64,000 nt of DNA from Neobacillus drentensis (GTDB lineage: Bacteria; Bacillota; Bacilli; Bacillales; Cytobacillaceae): assembly GCF_021560175.1 (NCBI RefSeq), contig NZ_CP091110.1, forward strand, positions 6,183,001 to 6,247,000, written 5' to 3'. Of this stretch, positions 8,506 to 15,782 are shown piece after piece. Position 1 is the stretch's first letter. Each line of letters starts with the position of its first letter. Below the pieces are notes generated by a model. That model was not told the DNA's origin. It worked only from the letters and a program-made list of their open reading frames with translations, and ran no database searches. Position numbers and translations under genes: made by a program.

Positions 8506-9696
8506 ATGAGAAAACAATTAATGGAGATGCTAGAAGCTCGGCAAGAAGAAATGATTCAAATTCGCCGATATTTACATGAAAACCCTGAATTATCTTTTTA
8601 CGAGGAAAAAACAGCTCAATATATTTTCGATTTCTATAAGGAAAAGGACGTAGAAGTTCAATCCAATGTTGGGAATGGTCATGGGATTATCGTGACCATT
8701 AAAGGTGGAAAGCCGGGGAAAACGATTGGACTTCGGGCTGATTTTGATGCCCTGCCAATTTTAGAAGAAACGGAGCTTCCCTTTAAATCAAAGAATGAAG
8801 GGGTCATGCATGCATGTGCCCATGATGGTCATACTGCTTACTTAATGATTCTTGCTGATTGTCTGATTCGATTAAAAAATGAGCTGCCTGGTACCATCAA
8901 AATCATTCATCAACATGCCGAAGAAGTACCACCAGGCGGCGCAAAAAGCATTGTTGACTCTGGAGCACTTGATGATCTGGACACTATTTTTGGAATTCAC
9001 TTACTTCCACTGAATCCGGCAGGTTTTGTGGGATACCACAGCGGCTATTCGATGGCAGGTAGATCCTATTTTAAATTAGGAATTCAAGGGGTAGGGGGTC
9101 ATGGCTCTTCTCCGCATATGGCCAATGATGCTATTGTTGCCGGTTCCTATTTTGTGACAGCCGTACAGACAATTATTAGCCGACGTTTAAATCCTTTTGA
9201 TATGGGGGTCATCACCATAGGATCATTTGACGGCAAAGGAACCTTTAATGTGATTAAAGATCGTGTCGAGCTTGAAGGGGATATCCGTTACATGACAGGA
9301 GAAACAAAAGAGTTGATTGAAAAGGAAGTTCGCCGCATTGTCAGCGGGATGGAAGCTGAATTTGGTGTGCAATGTGAATTAACCTATACATCTGATTATC
9401 CGCCTTTGTATAATCATCCAGAGGTTACAGCAGGCGTGAAAGCCAGCCTTGAAGGGGCAAATGATCCTGACATTAAGCAGGTTGTGGAATATCCAATGAT
9501 GTCACCTTCAGATGACTTTGCTTACTACTTAGAAAAAATCCCTGGCTGCTACTTTTATATTGGCTGCACCCCAAAAGGCGTCGAAAAACCTTATTTCAAT
9601 CACCATCCAAAATTTGATATCGACGAAGACGCCCTCATTGTCGCAGCAAAATCAGTCGGTTATGCCGTTTGCGGCTACTATGGATTAGAGCAATAA
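8506..9696 (+). CDS. M20-family amidohydrolase
   Basis: This is a zinc-dependent M20D-type peptidase/amidohydrolase (396 aa), the group that includes hippurate, N-acetyl-amino-acid and IAA-amino-acid hydrolases. Motifs seen are RADFDALPILEETELPF, MHACAHDGHTAYLM (metal His/Asp/His), the HAEEVPPGGA glutamates, a dimerisation domain at about residues 180-290 and DDFAYYLEKIPGCYFYIG near the end. AAAGGATGTGAAG precedes the ATG. It stands alone between a divergent epimerase gene and a large palindrome touching its stop codon. The substrate cannot be deduced. Confidence 0.88.
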   Translation: MRKQLMEMLEARQEEMIQIRRYLHENPELSFYEEKTAQYIFDFYKEKDVEVQSNVGNGHGIIVTIKGGKPGKTIGLRADFDALPILEETELPFKSKNEGVMHACAHDGHTAYLMILADCLIRLKNELPGTIKIIHQHAEEVPPGGAKSIVDSGALDDLDTIFGIHLLPLNPAGFVGYHSGYSMAGRSYFKLGIQGVGGHGSSPHMANDAIVAGSYFVTAVQTIISRRLNPFDMGVITIGSFDGKGTFNVIKDRVELEGDIRYMTGETKELIEKEVRRIVSGMEAEFGVQCELTYTSDYPPLYNHPEVTAGVKASLEGANDPDIKQVVEYPMMSPSDDFAYYLEKIPGCYFYIGCTPKGVEKPYFNHHPKFDIDEDALIVAAKSVGYAVCGYYGLEQ

Positions 9697-9739
9697 GGTG
9701 TCAGGCACCATGTGAAAAATTCACATGGCGCCTGACACC
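9697..9739. repeat. 43-nt palindromic element GGTGTCAGGC...GCCTGACACC
   Basis: Two 20-nt arms with one mismatch surround an AAA loop, starting directly after the stop codon of the M20 gene. No T-tract follows, so it is not a classical terminator. A half-element GGTGACAGGCAC occurs at 13344 and a related palindrome at 35541. It looks like a dispersed REP/BIME-like element. Confidence 0.6.
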
Positions 9740-9778
9740 ACCGCGGCTATGGCTCTATTTTCAACCCCTTAAGGATTT

Positions 9779-10081
9779 TTATTTGTTTTTTTGAGGATTA
9801 AAAATAAGATCCTTGCTATAAAAATAGCCGAACCGATTTTCGTTAAATTGAACTCTATATGAATATGCACCCGATTTACTCTGCATTTGTTCACTAATAA
9901 CCCCTGTTTTACTCTCAAATCCTTTTAAATAATAGTAATCCTCAGGCTCCATTCCCTGAATCGATTCTTTATCCATCACTTTTATCTTTACTCTTTCCCC
10001 AATTTCAAATTGCATCGCGGGAGACGCATCGTCTTTCTCATCTTCAGAAAGCAGCTGATGTTGTTCTTTCACAATCTCCAT
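9779..10081 (-). CDS. Hypothetical 100-aa protein under MarR control
   Basis: I do not recognise this family. The protein has an acidic N-terminus (LLSEDEKDDASPAM) and then a predicted beta-rich domain (FEIGERVKIKVMDKES...YYYLKGFESKTGVISEQ...YRVQFNENRFGYFYSKDLIF) suggestive of a small SH3-like barrel. AGGAGATGTAG precedes the ATG. It is divergent from carD. Its promoter (TTGACA, 17 bp, TACAGT) has the -35 inside the palindrome at 10142, which also covers the opposite -35 and resembles the operator of the neighbouring MarR gene. Confidence 0.65.
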   Translation of the reverse strand: MEIVKEQHQLLSEDEKDDASPAMQFEIGERVKIKVMDKESIQGMEPEDYYYLKGFESKTGVISEQMQSKSGAYSYRVQFNENRFGYFYSKDLIFNPQKNK

Positions 10082-10141
10082 TTTCTACATCTCCTAATTT
10101 TTAAAAAATCACATTCTAACTGTACATAAGTCCCCTTTCAT

Positions 10142-10158
10142 TGTCAACAAGGTTGACA
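10142..10158. promoter_or_regulatory. MarR-type operator covering two divergent -35 boxes
   Basis: TGTCAACAAGGTTGACA has arms TGTCAAC / GTTGACA around three bases. Each arm contains a TTGACA: on plus it is followed after 17 bp by TAACGT (carD side), on minus after 17 bp by TACAGT (100-aa gene). The arms are identical to those at 11266 in front of marR; the spacer is one base shorter. Confidence 0.7.
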
Positions 10159-10181
10159 AAACACAAAAATAGGAGTAACGT

Positions 10182-10206
10182 GGATTGTAAACTAGGTTTA
10201 CAATCC
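10182..10206. promoter_or_regulatory. Second palindrome in the carD leader
   Basis: A perfect 11-bp inverted repeat GGATTGTAAAC / GTTTACAATCC is separated by TAG. Its core TGTAAAC-TAG-GTTTACA has the same geometry as the MarR-type palindrome at 10142, with one changed base per arm. It is possibly a second repressor site just downstream of the start point. Confidence 0.5.
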
Positions 10207-10225
10207 TAAAAAAGGGGGTATAAAA

Positions 10226-10720
10226 ATGTTTAACGTCGGAGATATGGTGATTTATTCCATACATGGTTTAAGCAGAATTGATGATATTTGTGAAAAAACG
10301 ATTTCGAATGTGACCAAAACGTATTATGTTTTACATCCTCTTGATCAGACGAATCTCATCATCAGTGCACCCATTGACAGCGATAAAGTCGTGATGCAAA
10401 AATTGCTAGATCCAGATGAAGCTAAGGAAATTTTACTATCCTTCCAACAGCCGGAGGCAGGCTGGATCGAAAACCCAAAACATAGATACAGACAATACCA
10501 AGATATAATAAGAACAGGGCATCGCAGGGAGATTGCTAAAATAACCCGTACGCTGATGAGGAAAGACATGGAGTTGCATTTGGAACATAAAAAGTTGCAT
10601 GAGCAAGACCGCAAAATATTAGACCCCATTCAAAATTTATTGTTTAAGGAATTAGCAATGTCTCTGGATACCACTTTTGATAAAATAGTTGAACAAGTAA
10701 ACAGTTTAATAAAGCAATAA
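10226..10720 (+). CDS. CarD-family RNA polymerase-binding regulator
   Basis: This CarD/TRCF-RID domain protein (164 aa) is predicted to bind the RNA polymerase beta subunit and modulate initiation. The N-terminal Tudor-like module MFNVGDMVIYSIHGLSRIDD is typical, followed by a helical C-terminal DNA-binding part (RYRQYQDIIRTGHRREIAKI, then LHLEHKKLHEQDRKILD). AAGGGGG lies eight bases before the ATG. It is divergent from a 100-aa gene, with two palindromic operators between them. It converges with marR, sharing a terminator region. Confidence 0.9.
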   Translation: MFNVGDMVIYSIHGLSRIDDICEKTISNVTKTYYVLHPLDQTNLIISAPIDSDKVVMQKLLDPDEAKEILLSFQQPEAGWIENPKHRYRQYQDIIRTGHRREIAKITRTLMRKDMELHLEHKKLHEQDRKILDPIQNLLFKELAMSLDTTFDKIVEQVNSLIKQ

Positions 10721-10723
10721 TCA

Positions 10724-10768
10724 AAAAAAGAGTTGGAGATCATAGGATGACCATCTCAACTCTTTACT
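10724..10768 (-). terminator. Terminator between carD and marR
   Basis: AAAGAGTTGGAGAT / ATCTCAACTCTTT forms an imperfect 13-bp stem overlapping the marR stop codon. The minus strand continues into seven T, so it terminates marR; plus-strand termination of carD would rely on the hairpin alone. Confidence 0.75.
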
Positions 10769-11210
10769 CTTTATAGGCTTCCTCTAATCCCCAATTAGAT
10801 TTTAATAAATCCTTCAGGAACGCTACTTGCTGTTCTCCAATTTTATCAGCGACCTTTTTCACAAGTGAAGCCTTTAGTGCCGCATTTTTTTCATAACATG
10901 CTTCACCTAATAAAGTTAATTTTATGCATTTTTCTTTATTGTTGTTTTTTACATTCATTACCTCAACTAAATCTTTTGATTGCAGGCTTTTAATAAACTT
11001 ATGGACTGCTTGCCGCGAAATATCTACACTTTTTGAGATATCCGCAATCGTCGGCTGCTTTTTGTAAATTCTCGCCATGATAAACCATTCAGAATTGGAA
11101 ATATGAATATCACTGCTATCATTCCACAATTTCTCTGTGATTCTGCGAAGCAAAAGATGACGCTCACTTAATAAATCAATTAAGTCCAAGTAGTCTAATT
11201 CCGGATTCAA
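10764..11210 (-). CDS. MarR-family transcriptional regulator
   Basis: This winged-helix regulator (148 aa) has the MarR core: helix SNSEWFIMARIYKKQPTIAD, recognition helix ISRQAVHKFIKSLQSKDLVE and a beta-wing VMNVKNNNKEKCIKLT. It begins with TTG (11208-11210) preceded by GGAGTG seven bases away. Its promoter has TTGACA inside the palindrome at 11266 and TATAGT 17 bp later, so it is very likely autorepressed. The same palindrome arms control carD and the 100-aa gene 1 kb away, making a compact regulon. The ligand is unknown. Confidence 0.88.
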   Translation of the reverse strand: MNPELDYLDLIDLLSERHLLLRRITEKLWNDSSDIHISNSEWFIMARIYKKQPTIADISKSVDISRQAVHKFIKSLQSKDLVEVMNVKNNNKEKCIKLTLLGEACYEKNAALKASLVKKVADKIGEQQVAFLKDLLKSNWGLEEAYKE

Positions 11211-11242
11211 GTGTGTTCACTCCAATCATTCAATTGCCACCT

Positions 11243-11283
11243 ACTATATAAAAAAACCTTTCAAATGTCAACCACGGTTGACA
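11243..11283 (-). promoter_or_regulatory. marR promoter with overlapping operator
   Basis: The minus strand reads TTGACA, 17 bp, TATAGT. The -35 lies within TGTCAACCACGGTTGACA (11266-11283), which extends to a perfect 24-bp palindrome with AAA/TTT flanks. Occupancy would block RNA polymerase. Confidence 0.75.
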
Positions 11284-11405
11284 TTTAATCAGTTGACCAA
11301 AAAAATGATTTAGTTGATATTAATCCTAATTTAATTATTAGAATTTTCACTTACTTCCGAAATGTTATTGTAATATAAATGGTACGAATGTAAACGATTT
11401 AACAT

Positions 11406-11475
11406 CCCCCTGTTCTTTATCTCAGAAATATCTATGTTACGATTATGAAAAGTTAGCAAACAAAGAACATGGGGG
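11406..11475 (+). promoter_or_regulatory. Leader stem that could hide the ribosome-binding site of the LysM-3D gene
   Basis: CCCCCTGTTCTTT (11406-11418) can pair with AAAGAACATGGGGG (11462-11475) with a single bulge. The right arm contains the GGGGGT ribosome-binding site. The loop is 43 nt. Folding would block translation; no T-tract follows, so it is not a terminator. Confidence 0.5.
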
Positions 11476-11483
11476 TAAAAGAA

Positions 11484-12287
11484 ATGCTTAAAAGAATAAT
11501 AACGATTTTAGCAGTTGCTGTACTCTCGGTAACTGTAAGTGCTAATGTACAAGCTGCAACGGTAACAGTACAAAAAGGGGATACCCTCTGGGATTTCTCA
11601 CGTAAAAATAATATATCTCTAGAAAGTATCCAAAAGTGGAATCAACTTACTACCGACCTTATCCATCCCGGAGATATCTTAAATGTTTCACCGGATAAAC
11701 AACATATTGTTAAACAAGGTGACACCTTATGGGACATCTCCATAGCTAATCATATAACAGTTTCGCAACTTAAAGAGTGGAACGAATTACATACCGATCT
11801 CATCCATCCTGGATTGAATCTAATAATCTTTAATGGTACTAATACTACTACTAGTGCTGTAACAGAAAAACAGGCGATACCTTCTGCACAAACACAAAAG
11901 GGGAATGCACCTGCAGTACCAGCTGTAACCACGAACAATACAAGTTCAGAGGAAAGTACACAAGCGGCACCAGCAACTTCCACTAGAAATACAAGTTCAA
12001 AGGAAATTACAGTGAAAGCAACTGCCTACACGGCTTCGTGTGAAGGATGTTCTGGTACTACGGCTACTGGAATTAACCTGAAAACAAACCCTAATGAAAA
12101 GGTAATTGCAGTAGATCCATCTGTTATTCCACTTGGCAGTAAAGTTTATGTGGAAGGCTACGGTGAAGCTGTCGCTGGGGATACTGGCGGGGCTATTAAA
12201 GGAAATCGAATTGATATCTTTATTCCTTCTGAACATGACGCAATCAATTTTGGAGTAAAACAAATAAAGGTTACAATAATAAACTAA
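11484..12287 (+). CDS. Secreted LysM-3D cell-wall protein (YocH-like)
   Basis: This exported peptidoglycan-binding protein (267 aa) resembles B. subtilis YocH. It has a signal peptide with cleavage after VSANVQA, LysM repeats at about 26-70 and 72-116 (both with QxGDTLWD), a Thr/Ser/Ala-rich linker, and a C-terminal 3D domain at about 175-267. The three conserved Asp lie in AVDPSVIPLG, AGDTGGAIKG and NRIDIF, the RlpA/MltA-like double-psi barrel of lytic transglycosylases. The second in-frame ATG is chosen because GGGGGT lies seven bases before it. A leader stem may sequester that site. A terminator follows. Confidence 0.9.
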   Translation: MLKRIITILAVAVLSVTVSANVQAATVTVQKGDTLWDFSRKNNISLESIQKWNQLTTDLIHPGDILNVSPDKQHIVKQGDTLWDISIANHITVSQLKEWNELHTDLIHPGLNLIIFNGTNTTTSAVTEKQAIPSAQTQKGNAPAVPAVTTNNTSSEESTQAAPATSTRNTSSKEITVKATAYTASCEGCSGTTATGINLKTNPNEKVIAVDPSVIPLGSKVYVEGYGEAVAGDTGGAIKGNRIDIFIPSEHDAINFGVKQIKVTIIN

Positions 12288-12298
12288 CAGGTCCAATA

Positions 12299-12339
12299 TA
12301 AAAAACGGCTGCCCTTTGTATAGAGGGTTGCCGTTTTTT
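12299..12339. terminator. Bidirectional terminator
   Basis: AAAACGGC-GCCCT / AGGGTTGCCGTTTT forms a stem with seven T on plus and A-runs on the left that serve the converging AEC transporter gene. Confidence 0.9.
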
Positions 12340-12351
12340 TATGGATTAGCT

Positions 12352-13251
12352 TTAAATAAAGTTAGCAAATATATACAATATGACGATACTTATTAATATG
12401 GTTATATTTGATATAATCGCAATTAAACGGGTTGTACTATAGTTAAATTCAACTGCAAAGGTTAAGGCAGAGGCCGCACAAGGCAGCAACAGACCAATTA
12501 ACATGGTAGATCGAAACATCTGACCATATGGAAGGAAAAAGTATAAAGCTAAGCCTACAATCAGCCCTAAACCATATCGGAAAGTTAAAAATTTTAACAT
12601 AGGTTTGATTAATTGTTTTTCAAACTTAAAGTTTAAGTAAAGTCCTAATAATAATAAGGATAATGGCATATTTGCTCCAGAAATTGTTTTGGCAACATGA
12701 ATGATCAGATCAGGTAAATGGATATGGCTATAATTTAAAATACTAGCAATAATATAAGTCATTAAAGGAACCGACTTGCTAAGTCTCTTTAAAATTTCAA
12801 CTGGTTTTAGACCCAGTCCTTCTTCTGAAAAATAACTTCCTAGGATATAGGCAATTCCAAAGACTGTAAAAGAGGTTCCGACATCAAACATACTAAAATA
12901 GGTTAATCCCTTTACCCCCCAAATGGCATGAACGAGAGGGAAGGCAAATAACCCGACATTAAATCCGGAAAGCATGAGAAAAGAACCTTTTAGTTCCCTT
13001 TTCTCATGCTTGAAAAATAGAACGCCAAGCAATGCAGTCATGATTCCAAATATAAATACAATTACTGGTATCAAAATTAAAGAGGTTTCTATTTTTACAG
13101 AATCGAAGGTAACTAGAACCAAAGCAGGAAGGGTGATTTTAAAAATGATTTTCGAGATGACCTCTCCATCTGTTTCTTTTAACACCCGTAAACGTTTTAA
13201 AAGATAACCAAGCATAATAATCATGATGACGTAAAGAAATTCCTGATTCAT
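12352..13251 (-). CDS. AEC-family (auxin efflux carrier type) transporter
   Basis: This is a Mem_trans (AEC) family permease of 299 aa with about ten hydrophobic segments in a 5+5 arrangement. It has FKITLPALVLVTFD early, GFNVGLFAFPLVHAIWG in the middle and GLLLPCAASALTFAVEFN near the end. Family members carry malate, malonate or other organic anions; the substrate is not deducible here. The ATG at 13251 (MNQEFLYVI) is preferred over an upstream GTG at 13263 because AGAGGAG lies upstream of it and overlaps that GTG. It is monocistronic, converging on the LysM-3D gene. Confidence 0.85.
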   Translation of the reverse strand: MNQEFLYVIMIIMLGYLLKRLRVLKETDGEVISKIIFKITLPALVLVTFDSVKIETSLILIPVIVFIFGIMTALLGVLFFKHEKRELKGSFLMLSGFNVGLFAFPLVHAIWGVKGLTYFSMFDVGTSFTVFGIAYILGSYFSEEGLGLKPVEILKRLSKSVPLMTYIIASILNYSHIHLPDLIIHVAKTISGANMPLSLLLLGLYLNFKFEKQLIKPMLKFLTFRYGLGLIVGLALYFFLPYGQMFRSTMLIGLLLPCAASALTFAVEFNYSTTRLIAIISNITILISIVILYIFANFI

Positions 13252-13435
13252 TAAAAAAAGCACTCCTCTAAGATGTAATTTCCCTATGCTGCTCTAAGAA
13301 CAAAATCTCAAACATTAGGATAACCTCTGCTAAAATGGCGGGAGGTGACAGGCACTTATTTCCTTTTTAATTATAGCAAATAAAAAATAGTCACTTAGTA
13401 ATTAGGTAGACTATTACCCTGACAAACTTTTCATC

Positions 13436-13461
13436 CCTCATTTACTTATGGTACGGATTCA
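13436..13461 (-). repeat. rlmH 3'-end-like repeat, copy B
   Basis: 21 consecutive bases are identical to the last codons and downstream bases of rlmH (38411-38431), then TTCA with one inserted base. Read on the minus strand it ends CCG TAC CAT AAG TAA, that is P-Y-H-K-stop. It has the same orientation as rlmH, 25 kb away. Confidence 0.75.
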
Positions 13462-13545
13462 CCGCCACTGTTATATCGTCAGTCCCTTGTTAATCATTGA
13501 TCAATAACCATATAGTCCCATTTTCTAAATAGGTCCAAATATATA

Positions 13546-13574
13546 TTGAATTAAATAAGGTAAAAGATTAGATT
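13546..13574 (+). promoter_or_regulatory. Promoter of the polygalacturonase gene
   Basis: TTGAAT (13546-13551), 17 bp, TAGATT (13569-13574). The same -35 sequence, spacing and downstream LacI operators are found at the uxaC promoter. An alternative -10 (TAGAAT) lies a few bases on. Confidence 0.5.
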
Positions 13575-13590
13575 TAGAATATAAAAAGGA

Positions 13591-13624
13591 TGTTAACGTT
13601 AACAAAAAAATGTTAACGTTAACA
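13591..13624. promoter_or_regulatory. Tandem LacI-family operators
   Basis: Two perfect TGTTAACGTTAACA palindromes at 13591-13604 and 13611-13624 have centres 20 bp apart (two helical turns), just downstream of the promoter. They are identical to the uxaC operator at 3010, implying one regulator for polygalacturonase secretion and uronate catabolism. Confidence 0.75.
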
Positions 13625-13744
13625 TTTTGAAGAAAGGATGTGTAACGAGACGTTAGGAAGAAATTTATAATTAATCATTTAGGAAATCTGCTTTACTTTT
13701 GAAAGGCTTTTTAGGTTTTAGCTATCGGATTTTTTACTTAAAAT

Positions 13745-13758
13745 TGAAAACGCTATCT
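13745..13758. promoter_or_regulatory. cre site in the polygalacturonase leader
   Basis: TGAAAACGCTATCT matches the CcpA cre consensus at 13 of 14 positions. It lies in the loop region of a short inverted repeat (AAATTGAA / TTCAATTT). Its position downstream of the promoter fits roadblock repression. Confidence 0.55.
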
Positions 13759-13856
13759 TCAATTTTTGTAGGATTAATGCAAGATCAAAGTCAGGACTTT
13801 GTTCCATCTAAAATTGTAGCATTTTTATCTAAATCCAGGAGGTAATCTTATAATTT

Positions 13857-15662
13857 ATGAGACTAAGAAAAAAAGCATTTTCAACCTTAGCACTAGGTCT
13901 AGCTCTAAGTTGTTCCTCAATCGCGCCATATGCAGTGTTTGCTGCTCCTCCAACGAGTGAAGCACAAGTTTCTTTGGATAAATCAGCGCCAACATCGCCT
14001 CTAAATCTAAATGCATATGCAACAACCTATAAGTCTGTAAGTCTTATCTGGGATAAGTCTACTGACAATACGGGGATTGCAGCTTATGATGTCTATGTAA
14101 ATGGGAAATTGGCTGGAAGTACAACACCAAATGAATATGGGATTGCCATGACAAACCTTACCGTAACAGACTTAAAACCAAACACAATGTATAGTTTTAA
14201 AATCGTTGCTAGAGATGCTGCGGGTAATCATTCAAACAAAAGTGCTCACGTTAATGTGAGAACTGATGTATTAGGTAAAGTATTCAATGTCAAGGATTTT
14301 GGAGCAAAAGGTGACGGTTTAACCAAAGATACAGCTGCAATTCAAGCTGCCATTGATGCAGCTTCTACTAGTCCAAACAGTCTTGTCATACTTCCTGCAG
14401 GTACCTATTATTCTGCTCCTCTAAATTTAAAAGGCAATATGACATTTGAGATCCAAAAAGATGCAACCCTTCTTGGAAGCCGTGACATTACTGACTATCC
14501 AGTTATTGAAGACCGTTGGGAAGGTACTACCTTCCACTCTTATCAAAGCTTGATTGCATCCCAAGGTGCTAAAAATCTTAAAGTCATCGGTGAGGGAACA
14601 ATTGATGGAAATGCTGGACCAATTAAAGCAATGCCTTCGAATGGAGTCGATGAATTCGGTTATCCTTATAAAAAAGTAAACCTTGCTGGAACATATGACT
14701 ATAACAATGGAAAATATGATCCTAACACAGATGCTAGCACAACAGTATACTTTAATATGGGGTTATGGTGGGATAATCCAAAAGCTACCAATCCAGCAAC
14801 TCAAATTGCCCGCCCAAGATTAGTTCAATTCAAAGATTCAGAAAATGTGCTTCTCCAAGGCCTAAACATTACCAATTCACCATCTTGGACAATCCAGCCT
14901 TTATACAGCAACAATGTGGTTATTGATAGTGTATACGTAAATAATCCAGCTGTCCCAGTGGATGCACCAAACACAGATGGTGTTGACCCAGACTCAGTTG
15001 ATGGGCTAAAGATTTTTGGTTCGACATTTAATGTTGGTGATGATGCGATTGCGATTAAATCCGGTAAGGATGCCGAAGGCCGCCAAATTGGCAGACCAAG
15101 CCAAAACATTGAAATCCGAAACAATATTATGAAACATGGACATGGCGGCGTTACAATCGGCAGCGAAATGTCCGGTGACGTTAGAAATGTTGTTGCTAAG
15201 GATGATATATTTGACGGCACCGACGTTGGTATTCGTATGAAAACCCTTCGTGGGCGCGGCGGTACCATCGAAAATCTTACATTTGACAATATCATGATGA
15301 AAGATATTCAAGGTGATGTATTCAATATCAACTCAAACTACACATCAAATGGTGTTCCACTTCCATACACTGGTGTAGTTGATGAAACAACACCTCACAT
15401 TAAAAATATTACGATCCAAAATATCACAGGTGAAGGTGCCCAAGAAGCTTCCTTCTTCCAAGGACTATATGAAAGCCCTGTTGATGGTTTAACATTAAAG
15501 AACATCACTGTGCATGCTGATAAACCTTTGTATTTCCAATACGTAAAGAATATTACCATGGAAAACGTGAACATCAACGACGGTGATATGTTCCAGACTG
15601 GAAGCATATATCAAAATCTCAAGGTTGATGGCAAGTCGCTTCCAGATACTGAATGGAAATAG
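13857..15662 (+). CDS. Secreted GH28 polygalacturonase with fibronectin III domain
   Basis: This exported pectin-degrading enzyme has 601 aa. A signal peptide ends at about residue 29 (PYAVFA/APP). A fibronectin type III domain spans about 43-136 (PTSPLNLNAYATTYKSVSLI...ARDAAGNHS). A GH28 right-handed beta-helix fills about 145-590 with the catalytic motifs NTDGVDPDS, GDDAIAIKSG, GHGGVTIGSE and RMKT. The start KVFNVKDFGAKGDG and the domain layout resemble exo-acting bacterial polygalacturonases that release galacturonate or digalacturonate, which would feed UxaC. AGGAGGT is 14 bases before the only possible ATG, a long spacing. It is controlled by the LacI-type operators and cre upstream. Confidence 0.93.
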   Translation: MRLRKKAFSTLALGLALSCSSIAPYAVFAAPPTSEAQVSLDKSAPTSPLNLNAYATTYKSVSLIWDKSTDNTGIAAYDVYVNGKLAGSTTPNEYGIAMTNLTVTDLKPNTMYSFKIVARDAAGNHSNKSAHVNVRTDVLGKVFNVKDFGAKGDGLTKDTAAIQAAIDAASTSPNSLVILPAGTYYSAPLNLKGNMTFEIQKDATLLGSRDITDYPVIEDRWEGTTFHSYQSLIASQGAKNLKVIGEGTIDGNAGPIKAMPSNGVDEFGYPYKKVNLAGTYDYNNGKYDPNTDASTTVYFNMGLWWDNPKATNPATQIARPRLVQFKDSENVLLQGLNITNSPSWTIQPLYSNNVVIDSVYVNNPAVPVDAPNTDGVDPDSVDGLKIFGSTFNVGDDAIAIKSGKDAEGRQIGRPSQNIEIRNNIMKHGHGGVTIGSEMSGDVRNVVAKDDIFDGTDVGIRMKTLRGRGGTIENLTFDNIMMKDIQGDVFNINSNYTSNGVPLPYTGVVDETTPHIKNITIQNITGEGAQEASFFQGLYESPVDGLTLKNITVHADKPLYFQYVKNITMENVNINDGDMFQTGSIYQNLKVDGKSLPDTEWK

Positions 15663-15706
15663 CACAATAAGATTATGTAAAAGACAGCATTAGTAACAAC
15701 TGCTAA

Positions 15707-15748
15707 GAAGGACAAACCCCCTCTTAGAAAAGAGGGGGTTTGTCCTTC
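15707..15748. terminator. 19-bp perfect hairpin between converging genes
   Basis: A GAAGGACAAACCCCCTCTT arm and its exact complement surround a four-base AGAA loop. There is no long T-run on either side, but stem stability and convergent placement make it a bidirectional terminator for GH28 and the amino-acid permease. Confidence 0.75.
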
Positions 15749-15782
15749 ATCTAGTACGTTGTTCATTATTTTTTAAGAAGTC

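Larger units (their letters stand above)
13252..13856. other. 605-bp intergenic region upstream of the polygalacturonase gene
   Basis: From left to right this holds a half palindrome GGTGACAGGCAC (13344-13355), an rlmH-3'-end-like repeat (13436-13461), a promoter (13546-13574), two LacI-type operators (13591-13624) and a cre site inside an AT-rich stem-loop (13742-13768). No coding sequence is apparent. Confidence 0.7.

Noticed and set aside
14825..15311. Two antisense open frames inside the GH28 gene
   Set aside because: They are shadows of a well-supported coding sequence with catalytic motifs on the other strand.
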